DNA from: CAYZXU01 sp964482535
GTDB taxonomy: Bacteria > Desulfobacterota > Desulfobacteria > Desulfobacterales > BuS5
NCBI GenBank assembly: GCA_964482535.1
Contig: CAYZXU010000052.1
Span: 1-16,201, forward strand
Length of the DNA: 16,201 nucleotides
Reading direction: 5' to 3'
A program made the translations under genes and the position numbers. Below are positions 1 to 7,533 of this stretch, piece by piece. Below the pieces are notes generated by a model. That model was not told the DNA's origin. It saw only the letters and a program-made list of their open reading frames with translations, and searched no databases. Numbering within the stretch: the stretch's first letter is position 1; each line of letters starts with the position of its first letter.

Positions 1-1
1 T

Positions 2-14
2 CATTATCACTCCT
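2..14 (-). promoter_or_regulatory. Ribosome-binding site and start codon of a gene leaving the window
   Basis: Read on the minus strand, an AGGAG core (bases 14-10) is followed after five bases by ATG (bases 4-2), 38 bp beyond the thpR stop. This is the spacing expected for the next gene of the same minus-strand operon. Only the start codon and one further base are inside the window, so the product cannot be named. In other bacteria thpR is often next to cinA or recA, but nothing here shows that. Confidence 0.5.
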
Positions 15-42
15 GTTTTATTGGAAAAGGGCGTACCCTTTA

Positions 43-627
43 TTATGCATCTATCTGATCTTTTAAAAAAACACTTGAAAGATCCGTATAAACAGCGCCC
101 GATTGTTTTAGTTCACTTTTAATTAAAAAAATATGGTCTGCCATAAAACTTTCCGATTCAAAGCCCTTAAACTGTTCCATGGCATATACAAGCTTTTTAG
201 CGTCTGTTTTCCCTTTTATCCTGCCAATAGTCAAATGCCCCTTAAAGGGTCGTGACTCTTTTGGAAAACCAATTGCCTCAAGATTTTTTTCAACTCTATC
301 TTGCAGATCTAAAAGATCGGATATCTCTCCTGTTATACCTGCCCATATTACACGAGGCCTTTTAACTCCAGGAAAAACTCCGGCGCCTTTTACTGAAAGG
401 GTTATGGGTTTAGACTCTTTTGCCGCGAGAGTAATACTCCTGATGATTTTTTCCACATCAGTTATTTTAATATCCCCTAAAAACTTAATGGTGATATGAA
501 TATTTTCAACCTTTACCCATTTTGCCCTGATGCCTTGGGATTTAAAGCCATTTTGGATCTCTTTAACTGATGACAAAATCTTTTCAGGCAGTTTTATTGC
601 AATAAAAGTTCTTATTATATCGGACAT
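43..627 (-). CDS. thpR: RNA 2',3'-cyclic phosphodiesterase (2'-5' RNA ligase family, ThpR)
   Basis: 194 residues, the normal length for this cytosolic 2H-phosphoesterase family, which opens 2',3'-cyclic phosphates on RNA ends and can join tRNA halves through 2'-5' bonds in vitro. Both catalytic HxTx motifs are visible: H44-I-T46 within HITIKFLG and H131-L-T133 within HLTIGRIK. The N-terminus (RTFIAIKLPEKI) is typical of the family. The ATG lies 8 bp after the stop of the upstream homocysteine gene and has no clear Shine-Dalgarno sequence, so translation is probably coupled to that gene. The true cellular substrate of the family is unsettled, and the context (sulfur amino acid and envelope genes) does not reveal one. 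The family call is secure. Confidence 0.93.
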   Translation of the reverse strand: MSDIIRTFIAIKLPEKILSSVKEIQNGFKSQGIRAKWVKVENIHITIKFLGDIKITDVEKIIRSITLAAKESKPITLSVKGAGVFPGVKRPRVIWAGITGEISDLLDLQDRVEKNLEAIGFPKESRPFKGHLTIGRIKGKTDAKKLVYAMEQFKGFESESFMADHIFLIKSELKQSGAVYTDLSSVFLKDQIDA

Positions 628-635
628 ATTTTAGA

Positions 636-1695
636 TTAGGGAAGCGTGAACTGGGGCTCTCCAAGCTCAAACTCACCCTTTGCAATCCATTCTTTTAAAG
701 TTTCTGCAATTTCACGGGCCCTTACAATACTGGAAAGCGGAACAGAAGGGATATCTTTCCCCTGAAATTTAATCGAACCGCTTTTTAGCTCCGCATAGCT
801 GACCTGACCATAATTTTTTGAAATTCCCCTTGAATAATCATGGCCATAATCGACTATCTCGGTAAATATCTCATCATCAGACACACCGGTATATTCCGCC
901 ATCTCTTCATTTAATATGGGCACAGGTATTCCCAGTCCCACTGCAAGGGAGCACCCATATCCCTGGATACTGACGCCCACAAGCCACTTCGGGCTCATTA
1001 GCTTTAAGTCTCCCATGACCCACAAAGTCCCTGCAGGTGATACAGGCACACCTTTTTCAGTTCTTTTTACTGAAGGATTATGCTGAGTACCCTGCCATGC
1101 AACGTAGCCCACACCCCCACCCAGGAAAATTTTTGTACCCATGCCTATGGTCTTATAATATGGATCATTTAAAAGCGGGCTAAGCTGGCCTGCCGAGCAG
1201 TAATTTGCATTGGCTGCTTTTGGTTTTAAAGTGCCCATATAGGTATAAACTGTTTTTTTTGTCAAATTTACCGCACAGTTATAATTTTGGTAACCGTTTC
1301 TCGGATCGCACAGGGTTGCGCCGGGAAGTTCGCTTAAGGTCATATCTTTTTCCACAAAACAGTTGGGATAACATGCCGTTCCGTAGGATGTAGCCTTTAA
1401 TTTCACCTTTTCTCCAGCAACGAGATCCTGTATAACATGCCCTCCTCCGTAATTGAATTCACCAGGATAAACCTTGTTTAAAGGATCTCCTTCAATGACC
1501 TCAGTAGCTCCAATATAACAATCCACCGCAGCTATACCTGCATAGGCAGGAACCTTGTTCAGCCAGACTTTTGAAGCTTTTATTCCAGGAACAGAGTGAC
1601 CAAAATTTATAAAAGCTCCGGATGAACACATGGGCGCAAAAGTTCCGGTTGTTACAACGTCCACATGACTTGCGGCCTCAACAGCTCCCTCCTGC
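636..1695 (-). CDS. Homocysteine biosynthesis protein (COG1900/DUF39), 5' end missing in assembly gap
   Basis: About 352 C-terminal residues are visible; the start lies inside the N run. The family, studied in methanogens, is needed for making homocysteine from aspartate semialdehyde and sulfide, and is common in sulfate reducers. Typical blocks are present: VDVVTTGTFAPMCSSGAF near the visible N-terminus, then FNYGGGHVIQDLVAG, YGTACYPN, NGYQNYNCAVN, FLGGGVGYVAWQGTQHNP and MSPKWLVGVSIQGYGCSLAVG. Cysteines in the MCSSG and GTACYP blocks sit where the family has its essential pair; this equivalence is from memory of the methanogen protein. By comparison with relatives, about 35-40 N-terminal residues are missing. 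A methionine start that appears if the N run is translated through is an artefact of barrel-protein sequence on the other side. It is probably co-transcribed with thpR, 8 bp downstream. Confidence 0.9.
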
Positions 1696-1795
1696 NNNNN
1701 NNNNNNNNNNNNNNNNNNNNNNNNNNNNNNNNNNNNNNNNNNNNNNNNNNNNNNNNNNNNNNNNNNNNNNNNNNNNNNNNNNNNNNNNNNNNNNN
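1696..1795. other. Assembly gap of exactly 100 N
   Basis: One hundred consecutive N is the conventional placeholder for a gap of unknown length. It falls between the 3' end of the outer-membrane barrel gene and the 5' end of the homocysteine gene, both on the minus strand. Reading frames that cross it join unrelated sequence and should not be annotated as genes. Confidence 0.98.
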
Positions 1796-2730
1796 CTATA
1801 CTGTTTTCCGTCAATATCTTCAGTATATTTCAAATTAAGTATTATATCCTTGTTTACAGCATAAACAACACCGCCCCCTATTCCAAGACTCCATGCATCA
1901 CTGTCACGCAGTTTTCCAACTTCTGTATCAGTGTCACTTGTGGCCTGCATAAAGTCAGACTGAGCAAAAAGCCCAAACTTTGGATTTTCCCTTGAGGTAA
2001 AATATGTAATAATAAGATTTGTTTCCATATATGATTTGTCTTTATAATTCATATCATGGTTTTTGGTAATATATGTATAATTTTGCGCAAGATCGAACAT
2101 CCAGAAACCGTCTGCCATGGGAAGCCTTAAATGAGCATAAACAGCAGGAACTATCTCATATCTGTTAAGACCGATGCTGGAACGATCATCTTTGTCATAA
2201 TTTCCCAGAGGAAAACGTACCGTAAAACTGCCTGAAAGGTGCAGACCTCCTGATTTATTATGCCATCCAAAAGAATTATAAAAATAGGGGTCTGCCATTC
2301 CGCTGCTGCTCTCATGTTTATCACCGGGAGTACCTATATATGCAGAGTACCAGTCCGTACGCGTAAGCTTTAGATCAGCAAATGGGAATATGCCCACATG
2401 ACAAAACTGAAACTGGTTTCTGTCTCCGGTATGCCATATATAAGCGGCTTTGAGTATATACTGCTTTGCCCTGAATTTATCTATCCCCGTTAGAGCATCT
2501 CCCATTTCATCCTGCTCTTTTCCATCCTCGTCTCTCCAGTTGTCAATCTCCATATAACGTATATGATGCATTGATGCCCAGCCGTCAGGGTTGTCCATGG
2601 CCCATGCCCCCGGGAATGCATAATATTGAAGAGAACCAAGCTCTGCCATGGTTTTTTTTGGCACAACAAGCAGGTTTAGGATAAAAAGGCATATAATCGT
2701 TGTGTATAAAATCCTGCTGCTGATTTTCAT
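1796..2730 (-). CDS. Outer-membrane beta-barrel protein, possibly MetA-pathway-type transporter family; 3' end in gap
   Basis: About 311 residues are visible. The N-terminus has a signal peptide: a lysine/arginine start, a hydrophobic core (IICLFILNLLVV) and a probable cleavage site after TMA near residue 29. The mature part lacks further hydrophobic helices. It shows alternating aromatic and polar strands with glycine turns (for example LNRYEIVPAVYAHLRLP, FWMFDLAQNYTYI, LGIGGGVVYAV), as expected of a porin-like barrel. The overall pattern resembles the broad family named for a phenol-degradation MetA pathway, whose members' substrates are mostly unknown; that assignment is by eye. The C-terminal strand, usually ending in an aromatic residue, is hidden by the N run, perhaps 15-20 residues. 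The ATG is preceded by AAAGGG at good spacing, 43 bp after the M23 gene. Confidence 0.7.
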
Positions 2731-2773
2731 TTTTCCCTTTTTGTATTTTATTATAATAGATTAATTATGCCTT

Positions 2774-4162
2774 TTAATTATATTGGGATTTAACAATATT
2801 TACCTTTGACATAATATTATTATTTATCCATGAAGAGTCCCACCATTCAATTGGATTAACAAAGGTATTATGCACAAACATTCCAAAATGGAGGTGATCT
2901 CCTCCTGCAAGCCCTGTTTTTCCTGTGCGACCTATGAATTCCCCTTTTGAGACTATACGGTTTTTCTCAACAGCAATACTGCTTAAATGTGAATACATGC
3001 TGAACAGATTAAAGCCATGGTCAAGAACCACAGTCTTGCCGTAAATACCAAGTAAACCGGCAAAAACCACCTTCCCCTTGTTAGCCGCAGGCACTATGGC
3101 CCGAGCTATAGAGGCAAGATCTATCCCCATGTGTGTTTGCTTATCAATTGTTTCGCCGTGATAACGATACTCACGCTGATCGGCAAAACCTGCTCTTGTG
3201 GCGGACTTTGGAAGCCTTAAAAAAGAACCGCTCCAGTATAAAACATTATCTGTTTTAGAAGCTATTTCCTTTATCTGCATGAAATTTGCTGCACGCAGTC
3301 TGTTGTTTACCTCAAGAAATTTTGCCACAGGATTTTTTGCCTTTTCTTTATCTATAGCATTGGCAAATTCAGGCATTTTCCAGCTTAAAAATCCATCGGA
3401 AATCTTTATTATATCTTTTTTAAAATTTTTTATTTTAATCTTATGGGGAAAACCGATTGCCGAGCTGTTATTTGCCTTGTCCGTTGCTTTAAGAAAAATT
3501 TCAGTATCAGATTTCTGGTGGTAAGCCACGGCAAAAAAAGCAAGGTATATATCTGAATCATTAAAATATCCTGAATAGCCCTGAAAAAAATTTTCTCCAA
3601 CATACACGCCGCTTTTTTGGCATTCTTCCGAAAGCCTGTAAACGGCTACTCCGCTCCCGCCCTGATTTAAATACATGGTGTGGTTTAATATATCGACCTC
3701 AGGAGATTTTATATCAACAATAACCTCTTCTTCAATATAGGTACTGTTTCCCTTAAACCATTTTCGCCAGGAATAATCCCGTATAGCAAGACGCAAAACA
3801 GCCTTGCCGTCAGTAAGACCGAGCTCTTCAGGATTTAATTTAATATCAAATTTCTTTTCAAACACACTGCTTTTTAAGCCAAAACCGGTGCTTTTAAATT
3901 GTTTTTCAAGTATAATTATCTCTTTGCCGTCTTTTAAAATAGAAATCCATACTTTTTTAAGACCACTTTTTTTATCATAAACAGTTAGTTTTAAATTCTG
4001 GGATATGCCCATTGAAGGATTAAACTCCGTAAATTCAACACCCGGATTTTCACCCTCAAGCCTGATTACAAGTATAGATATGACCGGGATTAAAACAATA
4101 AGGCTGATAGATGTTAAAAACCAAAGCTTTAATTTCTTTTTTTTATCTGTTTTTTTTTTCAA
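2774..4162 (-). CDS. Membrane-anchored M23-family peptidoglycan endopeptidase-like protein
   Basis: 462 residues. A lysine-rich N-terminus is followed by one transmembrane segment (about residues 14-33), so the bulk should lie in the periplasm. Residues about 35-330 have no motif I can name and look beta-rich. The C-terminal 335-440 form a LytM/M23 domain with the zinc ligands H344 and D348 (HMGIDLA) and H425 (HLHFG), plus the catalytic H392 (YSHLSS). All key residues are present, so an active cell-wall cross-link hydrolase is likely. The start is TTG: an in-frame stop lies seven codons upstream with no other start between, and the next internal ATG would remove the membrane anchor. The gene begins with A10 and A8 tracts. 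It heads the minus-strand group and diverges from kdsA across 195 bp. Confidence 0.85.
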   Translation of the reverse strand: MKKKTDKKKKLKLWFLTSISLIVLIPVISILVIRLEGENPGVEFTEFNPSMGISQNLKLTVYDKKSGLKKVWISILKDGKEIIILEKQFKSTGFGLKSSVFEKKFDIKLNPEELGLTDGKAVLRLAIRDYSWRKWFKGNSTYIEEEVIVDIKSPEVDILNHTMYLNQGGSGVAVYRLSEECQKSGVYVGENFFQGYSGYFNDSDIYLAFFAVAYHQKSDTEIFLKATDKANNSSAIGFPHKIKIKNFKKDIIKISDGFLSWKMPEFANAIDKEKAKNPVAKFLEVNNRLRAANFMQIKEIASKTDNVLYWSGSFLRLPKSATRAGFADQREYRYHGETIDKQTHMGIDLASIARAIVPAANKGKVVFAGLLGIYGKTVVLDHGFNLFSMYSHLSSIAVEKNRIVSKGEFIGRTGKTGLAGGDHLHFGMFVHNTFVNPIEWWDSSWINNNIMSKVNIVKSQYN

Positions 4163-4357
4163 TGTTCGACACCCACTTTAAAATTTAATAGTTAAGAATT
4201 ATTTTTTCAATAACAATTAAATATAACCTTATCAAGGCAAAGTTTTCGTTTCTTGACTTTTGATCATATGCAGGATAAATATTTATTTGAATGGAAATTT
4301 ACAAACTCAACAAACAGCATCTAAACTTGTAAAATTATAATAGAAGGTCATTGGACA
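4163..4357. promoter_or_regulatory. Divergent intergenic region with candidate kdsA operon promoter
   Basis: This AT-rich 195 bp separates the minus-strand M23 gene from the plus-strand kdsA operon and must hold promoters for both. A good -35 box, TTGACT at 4253-4258, is followed by only moderate -10 candidates (GATAAA at 4274-4279 with a 15-bp spacer, or weaker ones at 17-19 bp). A perfect TATAAT at 4336-4341 is too close to the ribosome-binding site (AGAAGG, 4342-4347) and lacks a -35. No operator or sigma-54 site was recognised. Confidence 0.35.
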
Positions 4358-5185
4358 ATGTTCAACATTGTTGAAACAGGTAATATCAAAATCGGGCGCG
4401 GCTGTCCTCTTGTTATAATTTCCGGACCATGTGTGATAGAAAATTATGATATTACATTTAAAATAGCATCTTTTCTTAAAGAACTCACAGATAAGCTGGA
4501 TATCCCCCTGATTTTCAAGGCATCCTATGACAAGGCGAACCGCACTTCAATAAATTCTTACAGGGGTCCCGGGATAGACAAAGGTCTTGAAATTCTATCC
4601 AGGATAAAGAACGAACTCGATATTAAAATTATTTCTGATGTTCACAGGATTAAAGAGGTAAAGAAGGCTGCGCAGGTTCTTGATATTATCCAGATACCCG
4701 CTTTTCTATGCAGGCAGACCGATTTTGTGGTTGAAGTGGCTAAAACCGGAAAAATCGTTAATATTAAAAAAGGGCAGTTTCTATCCCCCTGGGACATGAT
4801 AAATGTTGTGGAAAAAATAAAATCCACAGGAAACGAGAAGATCATAATAACCGAACGTGGGACTATGTTCGGTTACAACAATCTTGTTGCGGATTTTCGC
4901 AGCATAAAAATTATGCAGGATACAACAGCCCTGCCTGTAATATTTGACGCGACTCACAGCGTGCAGCTTCCTGGTGGAGCAGGAAAAAGTTCAGGAGGCC
5001 AGAGAGAATTTGCGCCTGTTCTTGCAAAAGCGGCTGTTGCTGCAGGGGCTGACGGTATATTTCTTGAAGTTCATCCGGAGCCTGACAAAGCTCTTTGTGA
5101 CGGTCCGAATTCGTTGAAAGTTGAAGATCTTCATGAACTGTTTTCACAACTTAAGGCTATAAAGCAGATCTTATGCCCGATATAA
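4358..5185 (+). CDS. kdsA: 3-deoxy-8-phosphooctulonate (Kdo-8-P) synthase
   Basis: 275 residues, full length. It condenses phosphoenolpyruvate with D-arabinose 5-phosphate to give Kdo-8-phosphate, the first committed step to the Kdo sugar of LPS inner core. Family blocks include FKASYDKANRTS, QIPAFLCRQTD, NIKKGQFLSPWDM, TERGTMFGYNNLVADFRS and DATHSVQLPGG. It carries the four metal ligands known from the Aquifex enzyme: C25 (GPCVIE), H200, E237 and D248. This marks the metal-dependent class, unlike E. coli KdsA, which has Asn at the cysteine position. The start has AGAAGG ten bases upstream. It overlaps kdsC by 13 bases. The arabinose-5-phosphate isomerase (kdsD) and kdsB are not next to it here. 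Confidence 0.97.
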   Translation: MFNIVETGNIKIGRGCPLVIISGPCVIENYDITFKIASFLKELTDKLDIPLIFKASYDKANRTSINSYRGPGIDKGLEILSRIKNELDIKIISDVHRIKEVKKAAQVLDIIQIPAFLCRQTDFVVEVAKTGKIVNIKKGQFLSPWDMINVVEKIKSTGNEKIIITERGTMFGYNNLVADFRSIKIMQDTTALPVIFDATHSVQLPGGAGKSSGGQREFAPVLAKAAVAAGADGIFLEVHPEPDKALCDGPNSLKVEDLHELFSQLKAIKQILCPI

Positions 5186-5694
5186 CAGATAAACTAAAAC
5201 ATATTAAACTCCTGCTGCTTGATGTTGACGGGGTTCTCACAGATGGAACCATAATCTACAACGACCAGAAGGTGGAAACCAAAATTTTTAATGTAAAAGA
5301 CGGTCTCGGTATAAAGCTTCTTATGAATGCCGGAGTACAGGTCTGTATAGTTACAGGAAGAGGTTCGGAAGCCCTGCGTCACAGGTGCCGGGACATAGGG
5401 ATTCCTCATGTTTTTGAAAATGTTAAGGATAAGGCTGAAATGCTTTGCCATATAGTCAAGCTTACCGGGGTCTCCATGGAGAATACTGCATTTGTGGGAG
5501 ATGACCTGCCTGACCTGCCGCTTATGAAAAGGGTAGCTGTTTCATTTACCGTGGCAGATGCCCATGAAATCGTTCGAAAACATGCTGATATGGTTATAAT
5601 GGCGAAAGGCGGCCAAGGCGCTGTAAGGGAGATTTGCGAAATTCTTCTTAAGGCAGGAGGACATTGGGAAAAGGCTGTTGAGCCTTTTTTATAA
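5173..5694 (+). CDS. kdsC: Kdo-8-phosphate phosphatase (HAD family)
   Basis: 173 residues, typical of the cap-less, tetrameric KdsC phosphatases that hydrolyse Kdo-8-phosphate to Kdo. HAD motifs are complete: nucleophile and acid D17 and D19 in DVDGVLTDG, motif II T61 (VTGRGS), motif III K87 and motif IV D110-D111 (GDDLPDLPLM). The C-terminal stretch GGQGAVREICEILLKA is characteristic of KdsC. The ATG lies inside the 3' end of kdsA with no well-spaced ribosome-binding site, so it is probably translationally coupled to kdsA, whose product it consumes. Its last codons form a terminator-like hairpin, listed separately. The stop and the lptC start share one base (TAATG). Confidence 0.96.
   Translation: MPDITDKLKHIKLLLLDVDGVLTDGTIIYNDQKVETKIFNVKDGLGIKLLMNAGVQVCIVTGRGSEALRHRCRDIGIPHVFENVKDKAEMLCHIVKLTGVSMENTAFVGDDLPDLPLMKRVAVSFTVADAHEIVRKHADMVIMAKGGQGAVREICEILLKAGGHWEKAVEPFL
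5669..5690 (+). terminator. Terminator-like hairpin at the kdsC/lptC junction
   Basis: AAAAGGCT (5669-5676), loop GTTG, then AGCCTTTT (5681-5688) make a perfect 8-bp stem ending in a run of six T (5685-5690). This has the form of an intrinsic terminator. It lies within the last codons of kdsC and ends 3 bases before the lptC ATG. In a continuous operon it may act as a partial terminator or attenuator, or be a by-product of the codons for KAVEPFL. It also covers the place where an lptC ribosome-binding site would be. Confidence 0.5.
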
Positions 5695-6275
5695 TGTATT
5701 TGTTTAATTTTAAAAATTATAAGAAAATAAAGCTTGCGTTATTTTTTATTATTATAATCAGCATAGGCATAATCATAACTGTATTTATGGAATATCGCGG
5801 TCTTTTCAATAAATCTGCGAAGATTATTTCACAGCTTCCCGAGGGTGCTACCATATCCCTTGGTAAAATACATCAGGTTTCCACGAAAAACGGAGAAAAG
5901 GAATGGATCCTGGACGCTGATTCTGCTAATTATATTAATAATAAAAAGCAGGCTGTTTTGGTCTGTCTCAAGGTTGTTTTTTTTATAAAAGACAATAAGA
6001 AAATATTTCTTAAAGCAGATGAGGGGGTTTTGCATACCGAGTCAAAAGATATTGAAGTTAAAGGTAATGTTATAGTGCAAAATCAGGATTACAGGATTGA
6101 TACAAAAAGGCTTAAATATATTAACAGTAAGCAAACTATTACTTCAAAAGTTCCTGTAAAGATATCCGGAGATTCATTGTTTTTTGCCGCTGATTCCATG
6201 TTAATTGATTTAAACTCTAACAAGGCGTATCTTGAAGGAAATGTTAAAGGAAGTTTTGGTGGATTTATTAATTAA
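5694..6275 (+). CDS. lptC: LPS export system periplasmic/inner-membrane protein LptC
   Basis: 193 residues, the usual LptC size. One N-terminal transmembrane helix (about residues 12-32) anchors a periplasmic beta-jellyroll, seen as repeated short strands such as VSTKNGEKEWILDADSA, ADEGVLHTESKDIEVKGNV and AYLEGNVKGSFGG. LptC takes LPS from the LptB2FG transporter and passes it to LptA. LptC sequences diverge widely, so the call rests on length, topology, strand pattern and its place directly before lptA and lptB. The start codon overlaps the kdsC stop by one base and has no Shine-Dalgarno at useful spacing, suggesting coupled translation. Its 3' end overlaps the lptA start. Confidence 0.87.
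   Translation: MYLFNFKNYKKIKLALFFIIIISIGIIITVFMEYRGLFNKSAKIISQLPEGATISLGKIHQVSTKNGEKEWILDADSANYINNKKQAVLVCLKVVFFIKDNKKIFLKADEGVLHTESKDIEVKGNVIVQNQDYRIDTKRLKYINSKQTITSKVPVKISGDSLFFAADSMLIDLNSNKAYLEGNVKGSFGGFIN
6246..6261 (+). promoter_or_regulatory. Ribosome-binding site favouring a GTG start for lptA
   Basis: AAGGAAG (6247-6253) lies five bases before GTG at 6259. Competing in-frame starts are ATG at 6241, which abuts its own AAGGAA with no spacer, and TTG at 6232, with only AAGG six bases upstream. The GTG has the best site, but start usage remains unproven. Confidence 0.45.
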
Positions 6276-6813
6276 CATTAAGCAAATATCAATTATTATT
6301 ATATCCGCAATATGTATTTGTCTAAATACATCTATTGCTTTTTCTAATGATAAATTGAATAATGACGATAATAATAAAAAACAGATTCATGCAACCTCGG
6401 ACAGGCTGATTATTGATGGAAATGCCAAATGCGCCGAGTTTACAGGGAATGTTAAGATGATCCAGGGCGAGACGGTTGTTGAAGCTGACACATTAAAGGT
6501 CTTTTATAAAGGGGATTTAAAAGGCAGCGAAAAATCTGCAGCAGGTGAAGAATCCATAGAAAAAATTATGGCTGAAGGCAATGTAAAAATTTTTTTCGAC
6601 AACAGGCTTGCCGAGGCTCAAAATGCAGAATATTTAACAGCAACTGAAGTTCTTGTTTTGTGGGGTAAAAATTCAAAAATTACAAGCGGCAAAGATTCAA
6701 TTTCAGGGGGAAAAATTACTTTTTACAGAGCCAGCGGACAGGTTCGTGTTGAAAGTGGTAAAGAAAAACAGGTGCATGTGAATTTTTATTCAAACGGTAA
6801 CGGGTTAAAATGA
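6259..6813 (+). CDS. lptA: LPS transport periplasmic bridge protein LptA
   Basis: 184 residues from the preferred GTG start (up to 193 if TTG at 6232 is used). A signal peptide (hydrophobic ISIIIISAICICL, probable cleavage near AFS/ND) leads to an OstA-like domain: ATSDRLIIDGNAKCAEFTGN, MAEGNVKIFFDN, AEAQNAEYL and GGKITFYRASGQVRVESG. Such repeats stack as a beta-jellyroll that binds the lipid A acyl chains and bridges LptC to LptD across the periplasm. The gene overlaps lptC at its start and shares ATGA with lptB at its end, so the three Lpt genes are tightly linked. LptF, LptG and LptD are not in this window. Confidence 0.88.
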   Translation: MDLLINIKQISIIIISAICICLNTSIAFSNDKLNNDDNNKKQIHATSDRLIIDGNAKCAEFTGNVKMIQGETVVEADTLKVFYKGDLKGSEKSAAGEESIEKIMAEGNVKIFFDNRLAEAQNAEYLTATEVLVLWGKNSKITSGKDSISGGKITFYRASGQVRVESGKEKQVHVNFYSNGNGLK

Positions 6814-7532
6814 CCTGTTTATTTCTCAAAAATCTGGTAAAAAGCTATGGTGGAAAACAGGTTGTAAATTCCATTAATCTGAAAATAGAAAGCGGCGTTG
6901 TTGTTGGGCTTCTCGGACCTAATGGCGCAGGCAAAACAACAACATTTTACATGACCACGGGAATAATAAAACCGGATTCCGGTCAAGTCCTGCTTGATGA
7001 TACCGACATTACGAATTTTCCAATGTATCAGAGAGCCAGAAAGGGGATAGGCTATCTTCCACAGGAGGCTTCAATCTTCGGCAAACTGACTGTAAAAGAG
7101 AATATTTTGTCTATTCTTGAGCTGGTGCCGATTTCAAAGCCGGAACAGAAAAAACGCACCGATACTTTACTTAAAGAGCTTGGTATACAGCATCTTGCAG
7201 ATCAAAAAGCAAACCTTCTTTCAGGGGGTGAAAGACGGCGTCTTGAAATTTCACGGGCGCTTACAACAAACCCCTCGTTTATTCTTCTTGATGAACCGTT
7301 TGCAGGCATTGACCCTCTCGCTGTAATAGATATAAAAAATATAATTGAGCATCTTAAAAAACGAGGCATAGGAATTTTAATTTCTGATCATAATGTAAGA
7401 GAAACACTTGCAGCTTGTGATAAAGCATATATACTAAGCAAAGGGGAGATCATAGAGTCAGGATCCCCTGAAAAAATTATCTCAAGCAAAATAGCGCGTC
7501 GGATATATCTCGGAGAAGAGTTTAAATTATAA
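6810..7532 (+). CDS. lptB: LPS export ABC transporter ATP-binding protein LptB
   Basis: 240 residues, full length. This cytoplasmic ATPase dimer powers LptF/LptG to extract LPS from the inner membrane. All ATPase motifs are intact: Walker A GPNGAGKT (36-43), Q-loop Q85 in GYLPQEASIF, signature LSGGE (137-141) followed by RRRLEISRAL, Walker B ILLDE (158-162), and switch histidine H194 in ISDHNVRETL. The GYLPQEASIFGKLTV and DEPFAGIDPLAV blocks are diagnostic of LptB rather than of branched-chain amino acid transporters, its nearest relatives. The ATG overlaps the lptA stop (ATGA), and the stop is one base before the rpoN start. The lptB-rpoN-hpf order is widely conserved in proteobacteria. Confidence 0.97.
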   Translation: MTCLFLKNLVKSYGGKQVVNSINLKIESGVVVGLLGPNGAGKTTTFYMTTGIIKPDSGQVLLDDTDITNFPMYQRARKGIGYLPQEASIFGKLTVKENILSILELVPISKPEQKKRTDTLLKELGIQHLADQKANLLSGGERRRLEISRALTTNPSFILLDEPFAGIDPLAVIDIKNIIEHLKKRGIGILISDHNVRETLAACDKAYILSKGEIIESGSPEKIISSKIARRIYLGEEFKL

Positions 7533-7533
7533 T

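Noticed and set aside
4336..4341. Perfect TATAAT just upstream of kdsA.
   Set aside because: No -35 at 16-18 bp, and transcription would start within or just after the ribosome-binding site, leaving no leader.
4358..4383. Near-palindrome TTCAACATTGTTGAA at the kdsA start as an operator.
   Set aside because: It encodes the first residues of KdsA, is imperfect in the centre, and no second copy is seen in the divergent region.
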